From positions 53,528,457 through 53,592,456 of the forward strand of contig NC_083343.1 in assembly GCF_019175385.1 (NCBI RefSeq): a DNA stretch of 64,000 bases, read 5' to 3'. Origin of the DNA: Lycium barbarum (Eukaryota > Streptophyta > Magnoliopsida > Solanales > Solanaceae). Positions 48,417 to 60,172 of the stretch are shown one piece after another. Within the stretch, counting starts at the first letter, position 1. Each line of letters opens with the position of its first letter. Made by a program: the position numbers and the translations under genes. The notes beneath the pieces are model-generated. The model was not told where the DNA came from and ran no database searches. It saw only the letters and a program-made list of their open reading frames with translations.

Positions 48417-49314
48417 GTTTATACGACTTTTCCCATATTCTATATCAACTCCCAAACATTCACAACAACATCCACAATATCGCCAACAACAATCATCATT
48501 CACCCATATTATCCACATTTCGTAATTCACTCCAATTTCTCCATAATCATGGTTATAGTTCATTATTGCATTTTCTCACATATAACCCTTATCCCACATT
48601 CTGAATGTCGTTCATTACATATTTATATTCACAACATATCCATAATCACGACTCAATCCAAACCTTTACTCAACAATGTCACTATTCCCACATTTATGAC
48701 CCATTTACTATATCTTTCTACAATCGAAGTGTTTTTAACTTTCAATACCTTAGACAACATGGAATGATCATAAAACTCACCTTGGATGATAGATGAACAA
48801 CCTTTGAGTGGAACTTATCTTCTTGCACCAAAACCCTAACTCCCTTCTATTGAATTTCTTGGCTTAGATGAACTTTGCTATGTTTTCTGCACTTGATTTC
48901 ATGGTTTTGATGTAGTTGATCATGGATTTCCTTTGGTTTCTGGTGGATGAATAATGGAGAAAGTTCTAGAGGTTTCTTGGTGTGTGGAGAAGTGGAAATG
49001 AAATGAATTAAAATGAGAGAAGGGTCCTTATATTAAATCTTGAAATCAGTCTCGACCGAGATATACAGTACGATCGACGAAGCGTCGATCTGATCGTTGA
49101 AGTCGTTAAATTTCCAGTGAGCAACCTCTCATTTCCTATCATTCTATGGTGAGATGGACGGTGCGTCGAACTGATCGACAGTGCGTCGATCTGCTCTATA
49201 GAATGGTCTTTGTGATAAATGAATTTTATGGCACAATCGACGAAGCGTCGACCCGTCCGACGGTACAAAGAACGACCGTCGAACCCCCCTTTCGCAGAAC
49301 TACAGTGGAGTTTC
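48417..49314 (-). mobile_element. Family E LTR, segment 3
   Basis: Continues the E LTR left at 12424 (the join reads GGCAGCATTTCC..TTATACGACTTTTCCC). It contains the palindromic GTCGA word array at 49050-49285. It ends in GTTTC at the solo LTR insertion (49310-49314) and resumes at 52594. Confidence 0.7.
49050..49285 (-). repeat. GTCGA palindromic word array in the E LTR
   Basis: At least six words of the form CGACGAAGCGTCGAT, GTGCGTCGAACTGATCGAC or CTCGACCGAG. They are mostly palindromic around TCGA or GCGTCGA and irregularly spaced over about 235 bp. In LTR sense the array lies about 160-420 bp from the LTR start. Confidence 0.85.
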
Positions 49315-49481
49315 TGTCACACCCTAACCTTACTAGGGTGTGATGGGCACGTGACCCCATATTCGGAGCCGAGCGAACCCGCTGACTCTTATTACATACA
49401 TATTCATAGTAAATGCTTTCAGAATATTCCTTTCATCTTTCTCAAATCAAATAAAACCTGTAATCCTATGGAATCTGTGAC

Positions 49482-49527
<46 letters not shown>

Positions 49528-52500
49528 TCGGCTGGTGAAGCCGCTTACAAGACTGACATACTATACCCACAACTCTGTCTGCAAAGTCTCTAACATCAAC
49601 CTAGAAATCATAACATACATATACTCTGACTCGGCCACGCTCCAGGAGGAGATGGAGCTTGCCAATCCGCTGGATCATCTTCTGACAAAATCCTCTATTC
49701 ATCTGTATTTACCTGCGTGGCATGAAACGCAGCCCCCGAAGAAGAGGGGTCAGTACGGAATATGTACTGAGTATGTAAGGCATGAAACACAGAAAACAGA
49801 ACCATAATCGAAACAAACAGTACAAGAGTGAGTACATTATCCAGATTACCAAAGCGCTTATTTTCCAATCACAAATCGTGTATGCAGATGTCATATGTCA
49901 GAAAAGGTGCAGATCCAGAATATAAGAATGGTTGTTTCCCAAACACAGATCATATATGCCGAAGTCATTTGTCAGAAGAAGTACGGATCCAGAATGTCAG
50001 AATGTTTGTTTTCCAGCACAGATCATGTATGCCGATATCGTATGTCAGAAGAAGTACAGAGGGCACAGAATGCCAAAATTCTTACTTTCCAAACAAAAAT
50101 CATGCATGTCAGAATCATATATCGTATATATGTATACAACAGATCCCGGCCCTCTCATGAGGGACGCGGTGAACAGAATCATGTAACAGATCCCGACCCT
50201 TTAATGAGGGACGCGGTGGACAGAATCATCAATGCATGTCAAAATCATATATCATATATGCATATAACAGATCCCGACCCTCTATTGCGGGACGCGGTGA
50301 ACAGAATCATGATATGCCAGCCTAGCCGCCACCCCCATAACATCATATCATCATATAACAGAACCCGGCCCGCAAGGGAGAGGGACACGGTGAACAATGC
50401 AGAGGAAGACGCACGATAACAGAACCTGGCCCGGGGCCCAGTGAAGTACATACTGAAGCTTGCACGAGCAAAGTAGTGCGAAACCATATGCACACAAATC
50501 AAAACTCGATAGATACATACACTTACTGACATCTGAAGGCTCAGAAACAAGTTTCGGGTCAATCCGACTTAGTATAGGAAAGTTACGAGCATTTGAAGTA
50601 CAGAACCTTCTACGTACATTTCAGAAGCCATTTTGGAAAATCAAAGCAACAATCATGTTAAGTACCTTCTGAATATCGTTATGGATCAACTCAGATAGAG
50701 CTTCTGGAACCATATGTGCTTATCAAAATGTACCAAAGACTCGATGGGATAATCAAACGTACTATCATTTGAAAATAAAAACTTTAGTCATGTCAATTTT
50801 CTTTCGAATGTCATTCGGAAAAAAACAGAACCTTTACAAACGTTTCAAAGCAAATCCGATATCTTTTTCGAAAGTTAGGGACATTAAAACTTACAGAACT
50901 CTTTTAGGAACAAAACTCTTACGCTCATCTCGTTATTCAACCATACAATAAGTTCAACTATATCGAACGTACTCATGTTAGGAGTGAATAAGAATCATAG
51001 ACAGACTCGGAAACATATCAAATAGAGCTTCGGAAATCATAGATACATATCAAAAAGGTGGATACAAATCATAAACAGACTTGGAATCACAGAATAGAGT
51101 AGCCCCAAGATGCATATCATACCTTATTTGGCTCTAAGACATGCCAAAAGAAAGTAAGGGTAAGCCTTACATACCTGCTCCATGTCCTATTAGCTACGCT
51201 TATTTATCCAAGCTTGCTAGTCTACATACAAAAGAATTCACATAATCATTAGATTCATTGTCATTCACTTGCCTTAGCTTCTCAAATAATTTCCCTTATA
51301 ATCTGCCGAAATTTCGGCAGCATTTCTCCTGTAAACACACCATCTTCGAGAATCTAACTCAGCCAATTTTATCAACAACAATCCGAGAATTCAACTCGGC
51401 CAAATTATCAACAATCACATCTCCAACTTCAACAATTATTTCAAATGCATTCTAATACTAGCAATTCTTTCTACACAATTCGACGGCATTTCATTTTTTT
51501 TATTCAACTCAATCACATATATTCAAGCTAACACCAATGATCCCACATTTAAGTATTTATCCAAAATCATTTAACATGATTCAAGAACACTTTAAACAAT
51601 TCACACAATATTCAAACAACCGAATTAATGCACACTTCCACCCGAAATCTCACAACACCACCAAAGACAACAACACATTTCTTTCTTCCAAATTCATAAA
51701 CTATACCAACAATCCACACATTGACAACATCATTCCCATAAATACAAGAACCCATCTTAAAGTTCCATTAGCTTCTACAACAAGTCACAAACGACTATAA
51801 CTTCAATTTGAACCATTAACTTTCACTTGCATCGTATAACCCACAACACAACAATCCAAAAATACTAAATAAAATTAGTTCTCCACTCCTACACAACACA
51901 ACGTTTGCACGGCTACAACTTCCACACCATAATTTCATGAATTTCATTCATTTCCACATACTACAACATGCACAAATCATCCATAACATATCTAAAAGAA
52001 GATTAAACACATACCTTTTCCCACTCATGTTCTTAATCGGCTATGATTGTGATTTGCACTAATGAATGTTTTGATTGCTCCAACAACTACTCCATGTTGT
52101 AGAGGACCTTCCAATTGGTAGAAAAGCTAGAAGAAATTATTTTTTTGGATCAATTTTTCCATGGCTCTTGCTTAGTTGCATATGGCCGAATGGCCTCCCT
52201 TTTGGCTTTCGCCAAGTTTCTTGAAATTTCCAAGTGGTGAAAATGATAATTATGATGAATTAACCATCTCTTATCTAATTATATAATTTACCCATGTGGG
52301 CCAAGGCCCACCTACATTACACGGCCACTTGGGCCTATTTTTTTCAAGACTAATCTTTTTTTTTTGTGTTGTAATTCATGAAATATTACTTCCCAAATTC
52401 CAATTTTACCCTTAGCCTTTCTCAATATTACCATAGACCACCTTGTGAATTTCCCCTTTTTTTTTTCCTAGTCTTCCTTAATATTCCCACATCAAAATTT

Positions 52501-52593
52501 TCATAACCAACTTGTGTGTTAAACAAGATCAAAATATGGCCTTGTCCTTAGCTTCTTGCAATTATCTGAATATACAAAATGCGGGATATAACA
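49315..52593 (-). mobile_element. Solo LTR, family A, TSD GTTTC
   Basis: 3279 bp, minus-strand ends TGTTATATCCCG (52593) and GGTGTGACA (49315). It is flanked by GTTTC at 49310-49314 and 52594-52598, with no internal sequence. A 37-bp AT run is at 49485-49521, the promoter module at 49710-49784, and hairpin repeats (ATCCCG.CCCTC..GAGGGACGCGGTG) at about 50140-50400. The AGGTATGTAAG block is at 51166-51176. Confidence 0.95.
49710..49784 (-). promoter_or_regulatory. LTR double-hairpin module, copy 12 (solo A2)
   Basis: Perfect first stem, loop ATATTCC. Second stem CCCC/GGGG around TCTTCTTC. Confidence 0.8.
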
Positions 52594-52749
52594 GTTTCAT
52601 TTGATGAACTTTCCTCCCTTGCCTCAAACTTCTTTGGAATATTAATTAGGATCATTAAGCATCCCTTCTTACTTGTAGGGACATCATGTACACCATAACT
52701 TACGTTAGTCCATTCACCGTTCAGCAACCCAAAGTTTCGAGGTGTAACA
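52594..52749 (-). mobile_element. Family E LTR, 5' end segment
   Basis: The last part of E. The minus strand starts TGTTACACCTCGAAACTTTGG at 52749, right where the RNase H coding sequence of D is interrupted (after YCDASCMGLGDV). The start matches that of fragment F for 12 bases. The E insertion is thus younger than D. Confidence 0.72.
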
Positions 52750-53535
52750 AATACATCACCCAGACCCATACAGGATGCATCACAATAGACCGCAAAATCC
52801 TTACCCTCCACCGGTAATGCTGGAATCGAGGCTGAAGTCCAAAGAGTCTTTAGCTTTTTGAAAGGTCTCCTAACAATCATCAGACCACTAGAAGGGAATA
52901 TCCTTCTGAGTCAAACTGGTCAAGGATGAAGTAATAGAAGCAAAACCCTTCATAAATCGGCAGTAGTCACTGGCCAAACCCACCAAACTATGGATCTCGG
53001 TCACAGTAGTGGGCCTCACCCAATCTCTCACGGCCTCAATATTCTGAGGATCCACCATGATCCCATCCTTAGACACTACGCGGCCTAAGAACGCCACAAA
53101 CTCCAACCAAAACTTGTACTTCAAAAACTTAGCAAGCTGCTATTCTTCTTCAATAACCCAAGCATAGTGTAAAGATGGCTCTTATGGTCCTCTCTACTCT
53201 TGGAATACACCAAGATATAATCGATAAACACTGTCACAAAGGAATTAAGGAATGGCCTAAAGATGTCATTCCTGAAAGTCATGAATGCAGCCGGGGCAAT
53301 AGTCAGCCCAAAAGACATCACAAGAAACTCATAATGTCCATATCTCATCTGAAAAGCTGTCTTCGGAATATCCTCAACTGGTGGTAGCCTAAACGCAAGT
53401 CAATCTTCGAGAACACTGAAGCACCCTGACGCTGGTCAAATAAATCATCAATACGAGGCATAGGGCACTTGTTCCGAATGATAACCTTGTTCGACTAGCG
53501 ATAATCAATACATATCCTCATAGATCCATCCTTCT
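52750..53535 (-). pseudogene. RT palm/thumb and RNase H start of element D
   Basis: Reads [16 protein letters not shown], then [39 protein letters not shown] and FAVYCDASCMGLG across several frames. This is a gypsy RT end and RNase H start. The RT active site, normally F(I/V)DD, reads FIDY (53217-53219), so one catalytic Asp is lost. RNase H is cut at 52750 by LTR E, and integrase and the 3' LTR are outside the window or lost. A TAG at 53495-53497 replaces the Gln of DYRQ. Confidence 0.85.
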
Positions 53536-54235
53536 TCTTGACAAACAACACAGGAGCACCCTAAGGGGAGACACTCGGTCTAATGAATTCCTTGCTCAAT
53601 AAATCCTGTAACTGCTCCTTAAGCTCTCTAAACTTGGTTGGTGCCATCCGATATGGCGGAATAGAAATAGGGCTAATGCCCGAATCCAAGTCAATACAGA
53701 AGTCAAAGTCGCGAACGGGTGGGATACCCGACAAATCGGTCAGGAATACCTCCGCAAACTCACTCACGATGGGAATAGACTCAAGGAGTTGAGATGTAAC
53801 AGTAGTGTCATGCACATGATCTAGATAAGCTAAACACCCCTTGTTGACTAGTTTCTTTGCCTGAAGAAAGGAAATTTCAAAGCAGGGCTTGGAGTACCCC
53901 TCTACTCAAGTCTAGGAATGCCCAGCATAGCTTATGTGACTCTCTTGGCATGACAGCCCTAGATGACATGATAAGGAAGAAGCCAGGTCATACCCAAAAT
54001 AATATCAAAGTCCACCATATCAAGAATAATCAAATCTACCCAAGTGTCATAACATATAAAAGTAACCAAACACGACTGATAAACTCGATCAACAACAGTA
54101 GAGTCACCGATCAGAGCAGACATATGAACAGGTACAACAATGCTATCACAAGGCAAATCCCAATCAAACGGCATGATATGCAGACACATACGAATTAGTG
54201 GATCCAGGATCAAATAACACAGATGCTGCTTATTG
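53536..54235 (-). pseudogene. Protease and RT fingers of element D
   Basis: The RT fingers (53561-53815) read [28 protein letters not shown] and LLSKEFIRPSVSP. They end at a TAG (53561-53563) where relatives have Trp (PWGAP). The protease segment 53959-54213 reads DWDLPCDSIVVPVH, VVDRVYQSCLVTF and DLIILDMVDFDIILGMTWL, a typical gypsy protease body. The start of the segment, DPLIRMC, shows the active-site D-x-G-S loop destroyed. Confidence 0.85.
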
Positions 54236-55831
54236 TCAAACAGAAACGATACCTAAAATAGCAGCATCTGAGGCCTTTGCCCCGGGTCTACCTGGGAGAG
54301 AGTAACGCTGGGCCCCCTCTTCGGCCAGACTGTAATCCACCTTTCGAGCTCTGGAACACACCTCTACTAGCCTAGGATCCACCCCTAGAAACCTGAGAAC
54401 CACCACGGCCTGACTAAGCATCGCCCCTCTGAGAAGCACCTCCTCGACTACCTGAAGATGCTGGTGTCCTATAGGGTTAATGACCTTGCATGGATCGGGG
54501 ACACCCCTTAGCATAATGACAAAAGTCCCCACACACAAAACAACCCTTAGAGGGTGGAGGCTGATAGACTGAAGTCGAGACCCGGCTGGAACAACCCTGT
54601 CTACTAGTCGAGAAAATGAGCTATCAAGAGCTCTCTGTCTGCGTGGCTCATTGGAGGAAGCCTGCAAAGCTGAATGTACAGGGCAGCCGAAATATGGCTG
54701 ATACAGCCTACAAGACTAGCCAGTGCCCCTCGCGCTGGAACCAACATAACTCCTAAATTGTCGATGCCTCTTTTCACTACCCCCTCCAAATGCACGGGCT
54801 TTAGCGGCCTCAACTAAAGAAGAATGCTCAATGATAGACCGGAAGGAAACCCCCATAGCCTGAAGCTGAACGTAAGGAATCGGAAGAGAACCAACGAGCC
54901 CACCAACAGAACGTCATATCCCGTCAGGCTCAGTAGGAATCAAAGCAACTAAATAACAAGCCAAGTGTAAGTAGCGAGTAACATAGGGCTCCACAGACAA
55001 TCCCCTCTGCTGTAGGTGTAGAAACTCATCCCTACACGTCTCTCTCAAAGCCCGGGGCGCATAATTCTCAAGAAAGGCCCGATAAAACTATGTCCAAGTT
55101 AGTAGAGGAAAACCCTCAGGTTGAGGGTCTGCAAGTAATAAAATACTTCCACTAAGTCTTCGCGTCTCCGCAAAACTGGTAAAACATAAAGTCAACTCCA
55201 TGGGACTCAACAATCCCCATCCTATGTAACACCTCATGCATGTCCAAGATGAACTGATACGTATCCTCCCCAAAAGCACCTGAGAATCTCAATGGCTCTA
55301 ACTTCCTAAATCTCCCACAAGGCCGGCTCCAACTTTCTAAATCTCAGTGGCTCCAATAGGGCTCTCCATGGGTCTAAGATCATCTCCCAAGGGTGGCATG
55401 GCATCATTCCATGGAGCCATAGCCACAGAAGGGTGTACTGAACGAGTCGGTCTTTGCTCAGGGGTCTACGCCCCAACCCTAGTCTGTAATCCTTCTCCCG
55501 GAGAAGCTACACCAGCGGCAGCCTGCTGGGCATCTAAGTGGATTATTACACGAGCCATAGTATCCTACATTATTTGAGCTGAAGTAGCCTCGGGGTGTGC
55601 CCGTGCTGGAGCCACATCATCATCGGCGGCCTGGCCTCGAACTTGCTGAACCTCAAGCTCTGGAGACCTCTCATGTCGCTGCCCTACCACAGGAGCCCTG
55701 CCCTTGGATGGAGCAGCCCGGTAGCCTCTAGCTCTACCGCGTCCTCTAGCTGTCGCTCGACCCCTGGTGCCGGCAGTAGTTGCGGGCTCTGGCACCTAGT
55801 CTCGAGCTATCGTAGCTCGAGTCCTCACCAT
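54236..55831 (-). pseudogene. gag of element D, multiply broken
   Basis: The start is assigned at 55829-55831 (MVRTRATIARD), followed by a TAG at 55796-55798 and then an Ala/Arg/Gly-rich stretch (GRATARGRGRARGYR). The capsid region is scattered over other frames around 54780-55280: FILDMHEVLHRMG, ALRETCRDEFLHLQQ and SVEPYVTRYLHLA can be read. A CCHC-like knuckle (CFVCGDFCHYAKGC) lies near 54490-54550. Several frameshifts are needed to join them, so no complete gag is encoded. Confidence 0.8.
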
Positions 55832-56029
55832 CTAAGAGAGAAGAGATAAGAATCAAATACCAATTTTATTGTTTCAGATACCAAATAGAATAAAGTAGCA
55901 CGAAATAATGAAAGAAAGTGAAGTTTCCTAAATGTCCTATAGCCTCTCGTAGATAAGTACGGAGCTCATGGTATCGATCCATGAGAGTCTACTAGACACG
56001 CTCTTGTATGATAGACCGGTTAACCTAGG

Positions 56030-56041
56030 GCTATGATACCA
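56030..56041 (-). other. Primer binding site of element D
   Basis: The minus strand reads TGGTATCATAGC, one base off the tRNA-iMet match, 3 bases inside the LTR end TATCACGACC at 56045. Confidence 0.88.
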
Positions 56042-56044
56042 ACT

Positions 56045-56849
56045 TATCACGACCTAAGTTTCTCCATGTCGAGCGGGTACCTACTTTTTCCACCTCGGTA
56101 AACGAACCCTTATCCCAACAATCGTAAATTTATGAATAAATAAACAAATAAGCGGAAGAGATTAAAAATATGTAAGTCTGACGATAATGATATAGAAACA
56201 CGCGGAAGTAAAGAAAATACATCAAATCCACCCAGCGTCTGGTCTAACTATACAAAAGCCTCTAATTAGATACTACAAGTCTGAAAGTAATAAAGTACAT
56301 TAATAGTCTCAAAAGTATGACTTAGAATGGAAATAAAGACATCATAGATAGAGGAATCTTCGGGCAGTGAACGTCCCCCTGTTACCCTGAAGACTGTAAT
56401 CAGCAAATCCTCAAACAACTATCAGCCACGAGGTGTAGAGGTTGAACCCACCTGGAACTCTACATTTATTAAAGAATGCAGCAAGTCCAGGTCAGCACAA
56501 ACAACAAGTACTAGTATGTATCATAGGTCGACTAAGATTAGCTAACATATATCAAGGTAGTAAAGTAAGATAAACAGGTAAATCTACAAGGAATAAGTCA
56601 AACACCAGCAAGTAACCAAGAACATGTCATCACCTATGTTATAGTATCTAAACCCAAATGTGCCATGTCTCAATTATATCAATCCAAATATGTATATCAC
56701 AAGTATATCACAAGAATATCACAAGAGGAGCCATAATAAAATGTAATGTATGGAATGTTAATGCATTGCATATGCACCGTACACAAATAATTCAATGATG
56801 GAACATCACATCTCAGCAACATAACCCATGAGGGACCCGCGAAGTCCAG
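56045..56849 (-). repeat. 5' LTR of element D, first part
   Basis: LTR sequence from TATCACGACC (TG mutated) to TCCAG, where solo LTR H entered. It lacks a recognisable copy of the double-hairpin module, unlike the other LTRs. It continues at 60173. Confidence 0.75.
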
Positions 56850-59800
56850 TGTTATATCCCGTATTTTTTTTATACGACGGATGATTCGTAAGTTAGTCAA
56901 ATCAAAGAAAATAAGTTCGTCAAGGTTCAAAATTACTTGAATGAAATACGGTCCAAGCTATCACGACCCGTATTCATGGACTAGGAACATATGACAACAT
57001 ATATTTTCTACCCATCCCAATATTTACGTTAGTATGTGTGTAAACTTCCTCAAGATATATTTTTGATTTATTGGTATTTTAATATATGGATCCAAGATTA
57101 ATGTAGTATGTCCTACGTTCCACTACACATATAATAGATATGGGATACTTATTCAAGCATGTCACATTATTCTATTACTTAGGGGACATAATATGACCAT
57201 ATGGTCTTCCACTAAAGACCAAAAACGGTCTTCAAGAAAAGTGTGCAAGTGAGGCCTTGAATTGAGTTAAATATTCGGCCAAATATACTTCACATGGAAT
57301 GGAATTTTGCTGGTCACGTGTAGAGCTTAGGGAGAGCATATACATATATATTTTATATGACTCATAAAATCAGCCAAAACCTCATATCACCTTCAACACA
57401 TAACTAGAGAGAGAGAGAGAGAACAAAAGCCATGACACTCTCGGCCATGGCTGAGCAAAATTGAGGCTCCCAAGTGTTGATCAAAAATCAGATTTTCAAG
57501 GTACTTCAACCATTTAGAAGGTCCATAGCAACGTGAAAATGGTCATTAGGGCAGCAAGAACAAGTATTAATTCAATGCACAAATTCTAGCCAAGTTAAGA
57601 AGCCAACTTGTTAAAGTAAGGGTTGCTTGTTCTCTACACGTTTTAGTAGGAATGTGGGCATGTTGTGAATGTGTAAATGTGAATTGCATGTATGAAAGTA
57701 TGTGTGTTGATGTTTGAGCATGATAGTAGCCATGGAATTATATGTGTTGATGTTGAAGTATGGTTGTAACTTGGTGAACAGGAATTGCATGTATAAAATT
57801 ATGAATGTTGGTGTTGGAATGCTAATGTGGCCGTAGGGACTGTTTTAGTTGAAATGGGTGGACTGATTTTATTAAGTAATTATGGTTGTTGCTATCATAA
57901 ATTACATATTAAAAGGATTAAAAGAATTTGAAAGTTAATGGTGAAGTTGTGTTGATATGAATACAAATTGAATCCATGAAATTATGTGTATTGATGTTGA
58001 AGCATGGTTGAAGCCGTGTAGGGACTGTTTTGTGTAGAAGGTGGTGAAATAATTTTACTTGGTATTTTGATTGTTGTTGTCATGAATTTTATGATGGAAA
58101 TGAAGGTATTTAATGGTTAGAGTTGGAGCTAAAATTGTTTGTGGGTTGTTGTAAGGATTGTAGTGATAATAATGGAGCTTATTTGCGTATGAATTGATGA
58201 TGTAGTTGTCGTGTGGATGCTGGTCGTATCTCACTGAAATTATATGAAGAGAAGATATGAAATAATGTGTAAGAATCGTATGTGGTTTGCTTAGTATGTT
58301 CGTAAGCGTTTGCGAGAATTCCGAGCATCTTTTGTGTGAAAGTTAGGGGCTGTTTTGGATGTGTCGTTGTTGTTCTTATTGAGCTTGGAAGATTGATGAT
58401 AATTAAGATTATGCATTGTGTTGTATGTTGGTTGGGCTGTTATAAAGTTGGTTACATGAAAACGTTAAGGTTACGGACTATTAGGAATAACTTGAAGACG
58501 TAGTAGTCGTATGTGAATCGTTATTGAATATTGTGAACGTTGGCTGTTTGGAATATTGCGTAGACTGTTTGGAATGTTGTGCGGGCTGTTCAGAGTGATT
58601 CTTGCATCTTGTCTTGAATAGCCTCGATATAGTACTTAAACGTATAATTATTGGCGTTAGCTTGACTAGTATGTAATTAGTTTGGGATGTAACGAAACCG
58701 TCGTCTAAATTGTCTAGAAAGGAGTTGCTAACGTTGGGAAACGTTTTGAATCTCCCCGTAGCTTAACCATAATTCTTGACGTCTTAATATAGGTTGAAAC
58801 TTTGGGCAGCGTATACGAGTTGTGTTACGAATAAACGCCAAAGGTATGTAAAGTTAACACTTCTTTCTTTTTGGGCATGATCCTTACAAAATGAATAGAC
58901 GATATGTATATGGTTCCAAAGAAGTTCCTATTCTTAGAGCCACTAGGTTGGCTAATGTTCTTGATTCTCAGAATTTGATTTATTATTATTTTGATATGTA
59001 CATATGATTTCAAAGTTCCATTTTGATAAAATCCACAGGGACATCCGAAGGTACTTGATATGATTATTATTTGAATTTGCAAATGATAGTTCGTTTTGAG
59101 TATTCAATTGAGTCTTGATAATGTTTAAAATTGCATATGGTTTCTCACTACTCTGCTCGTGCATGCCTCAATATATCTTTCACCGAGTCCCGGGCCGGGT
59201 ATGTTATCGTGCACAGTTTCACTGCATTGTTCACCGAGTACCTCACTAGATGGCCGGGTACGGTATATATATATGATGACATGATGACATGATGATGAGA
59301 TGATGATATGATGATATGACGATACAATGACATGTTATGGCGGCCAGGAGGGCATATGATCACATTATTCACCGAGTCCCTCACTAGAGGGCCGGGTACG
59401 GTATATATGTATATGCTATATGATATATGATATTGACAAGCATGATTATGTTTCAAAGGCAAGTGTTTTGGTATTCTGAACATTGTACTTGTTTCATGTA
59501 CTCCTTATTTCAGATATGCTCCTTTTACTGTATTTCCCGCTTTACATGCTCAGTACATATTCCTTACTGACCCCCTTTCCGCGGGGCTGCGTTTCATGCC
59601 CACAGGTATAGATACTCACTTTGGTGAGCCGCCAGCTTAGGACTTCCCTTCTGCTATCTTGGAGAGCTCCGTTGTTCCGGAGCCCAAAGTTGGTATAGAT
59701 CCTTTTTTATCTAAATATATGTATATGTTGTCTAAGGGTACGACGGGGCCCTGTCCCGTCATATTTCACTGTTGAAACTCTTAGAGGTCTGTAGACATAT

Positions 59801-60172
59801 ATGTGGGTCGTGTTCAGATGTGGTAAGTTGTGCCAATATGGTCATTATGGATGTTCTAGCACTGTAGCAGCCTTTCCGGCTTACATATATTATCGTTTGG
59901 TTATGGCAGCCTTGCCGGCTTGCATATATTGTCATGTTGTGGTAGCAGCCTTGTCGGCTTGTGTTTATATATATATAGTTGTTGATAGTTGTGACTCATC
60001 AGGAGACAGGTTTCCGAATATATATATACATTTATGCGACAGTTCCGAGACTATGTTTTGGTCGTTATAAGTTCCATATTATGTTTGTTGTGGACTGATC
60101 ATATAGCTAACAGGTGTGTATACGAGTACCCAGCTTGGGTACTAGTCACGGCCTACGGGTTGGGTCGTGACA
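56850..60172 (+). mobile_element. Solo LTR H, related to B, TSD TCCAG
   Basis: 3323 bp from TGTTATATCCCG to GGGTCGTGACA, with TCCAG at 56845-56849 and 60173-60177. It shares with B LTRs the stretch around AACGCCAAAGGTATGTAAAGTTAAC (two pieces, 58832-58858), the hairpin units (59164-59405) and the module (59541-59610). No internal sequence is attached, so it is a solo LTR. It also has a GA run (57411-57422) and an irregular GATGACAT repeat (59273-59335). Confidence 0.94.
59541..59610 (+). promoter_or_regulatory. LTR double-hairpin module, copy 13 (solo H)
   Basis: First stem 6 of 7 pairs (TTACTGA). Second stem CCCC/GGGG. Followed by CACAGGTA. Confidence 0.78.
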
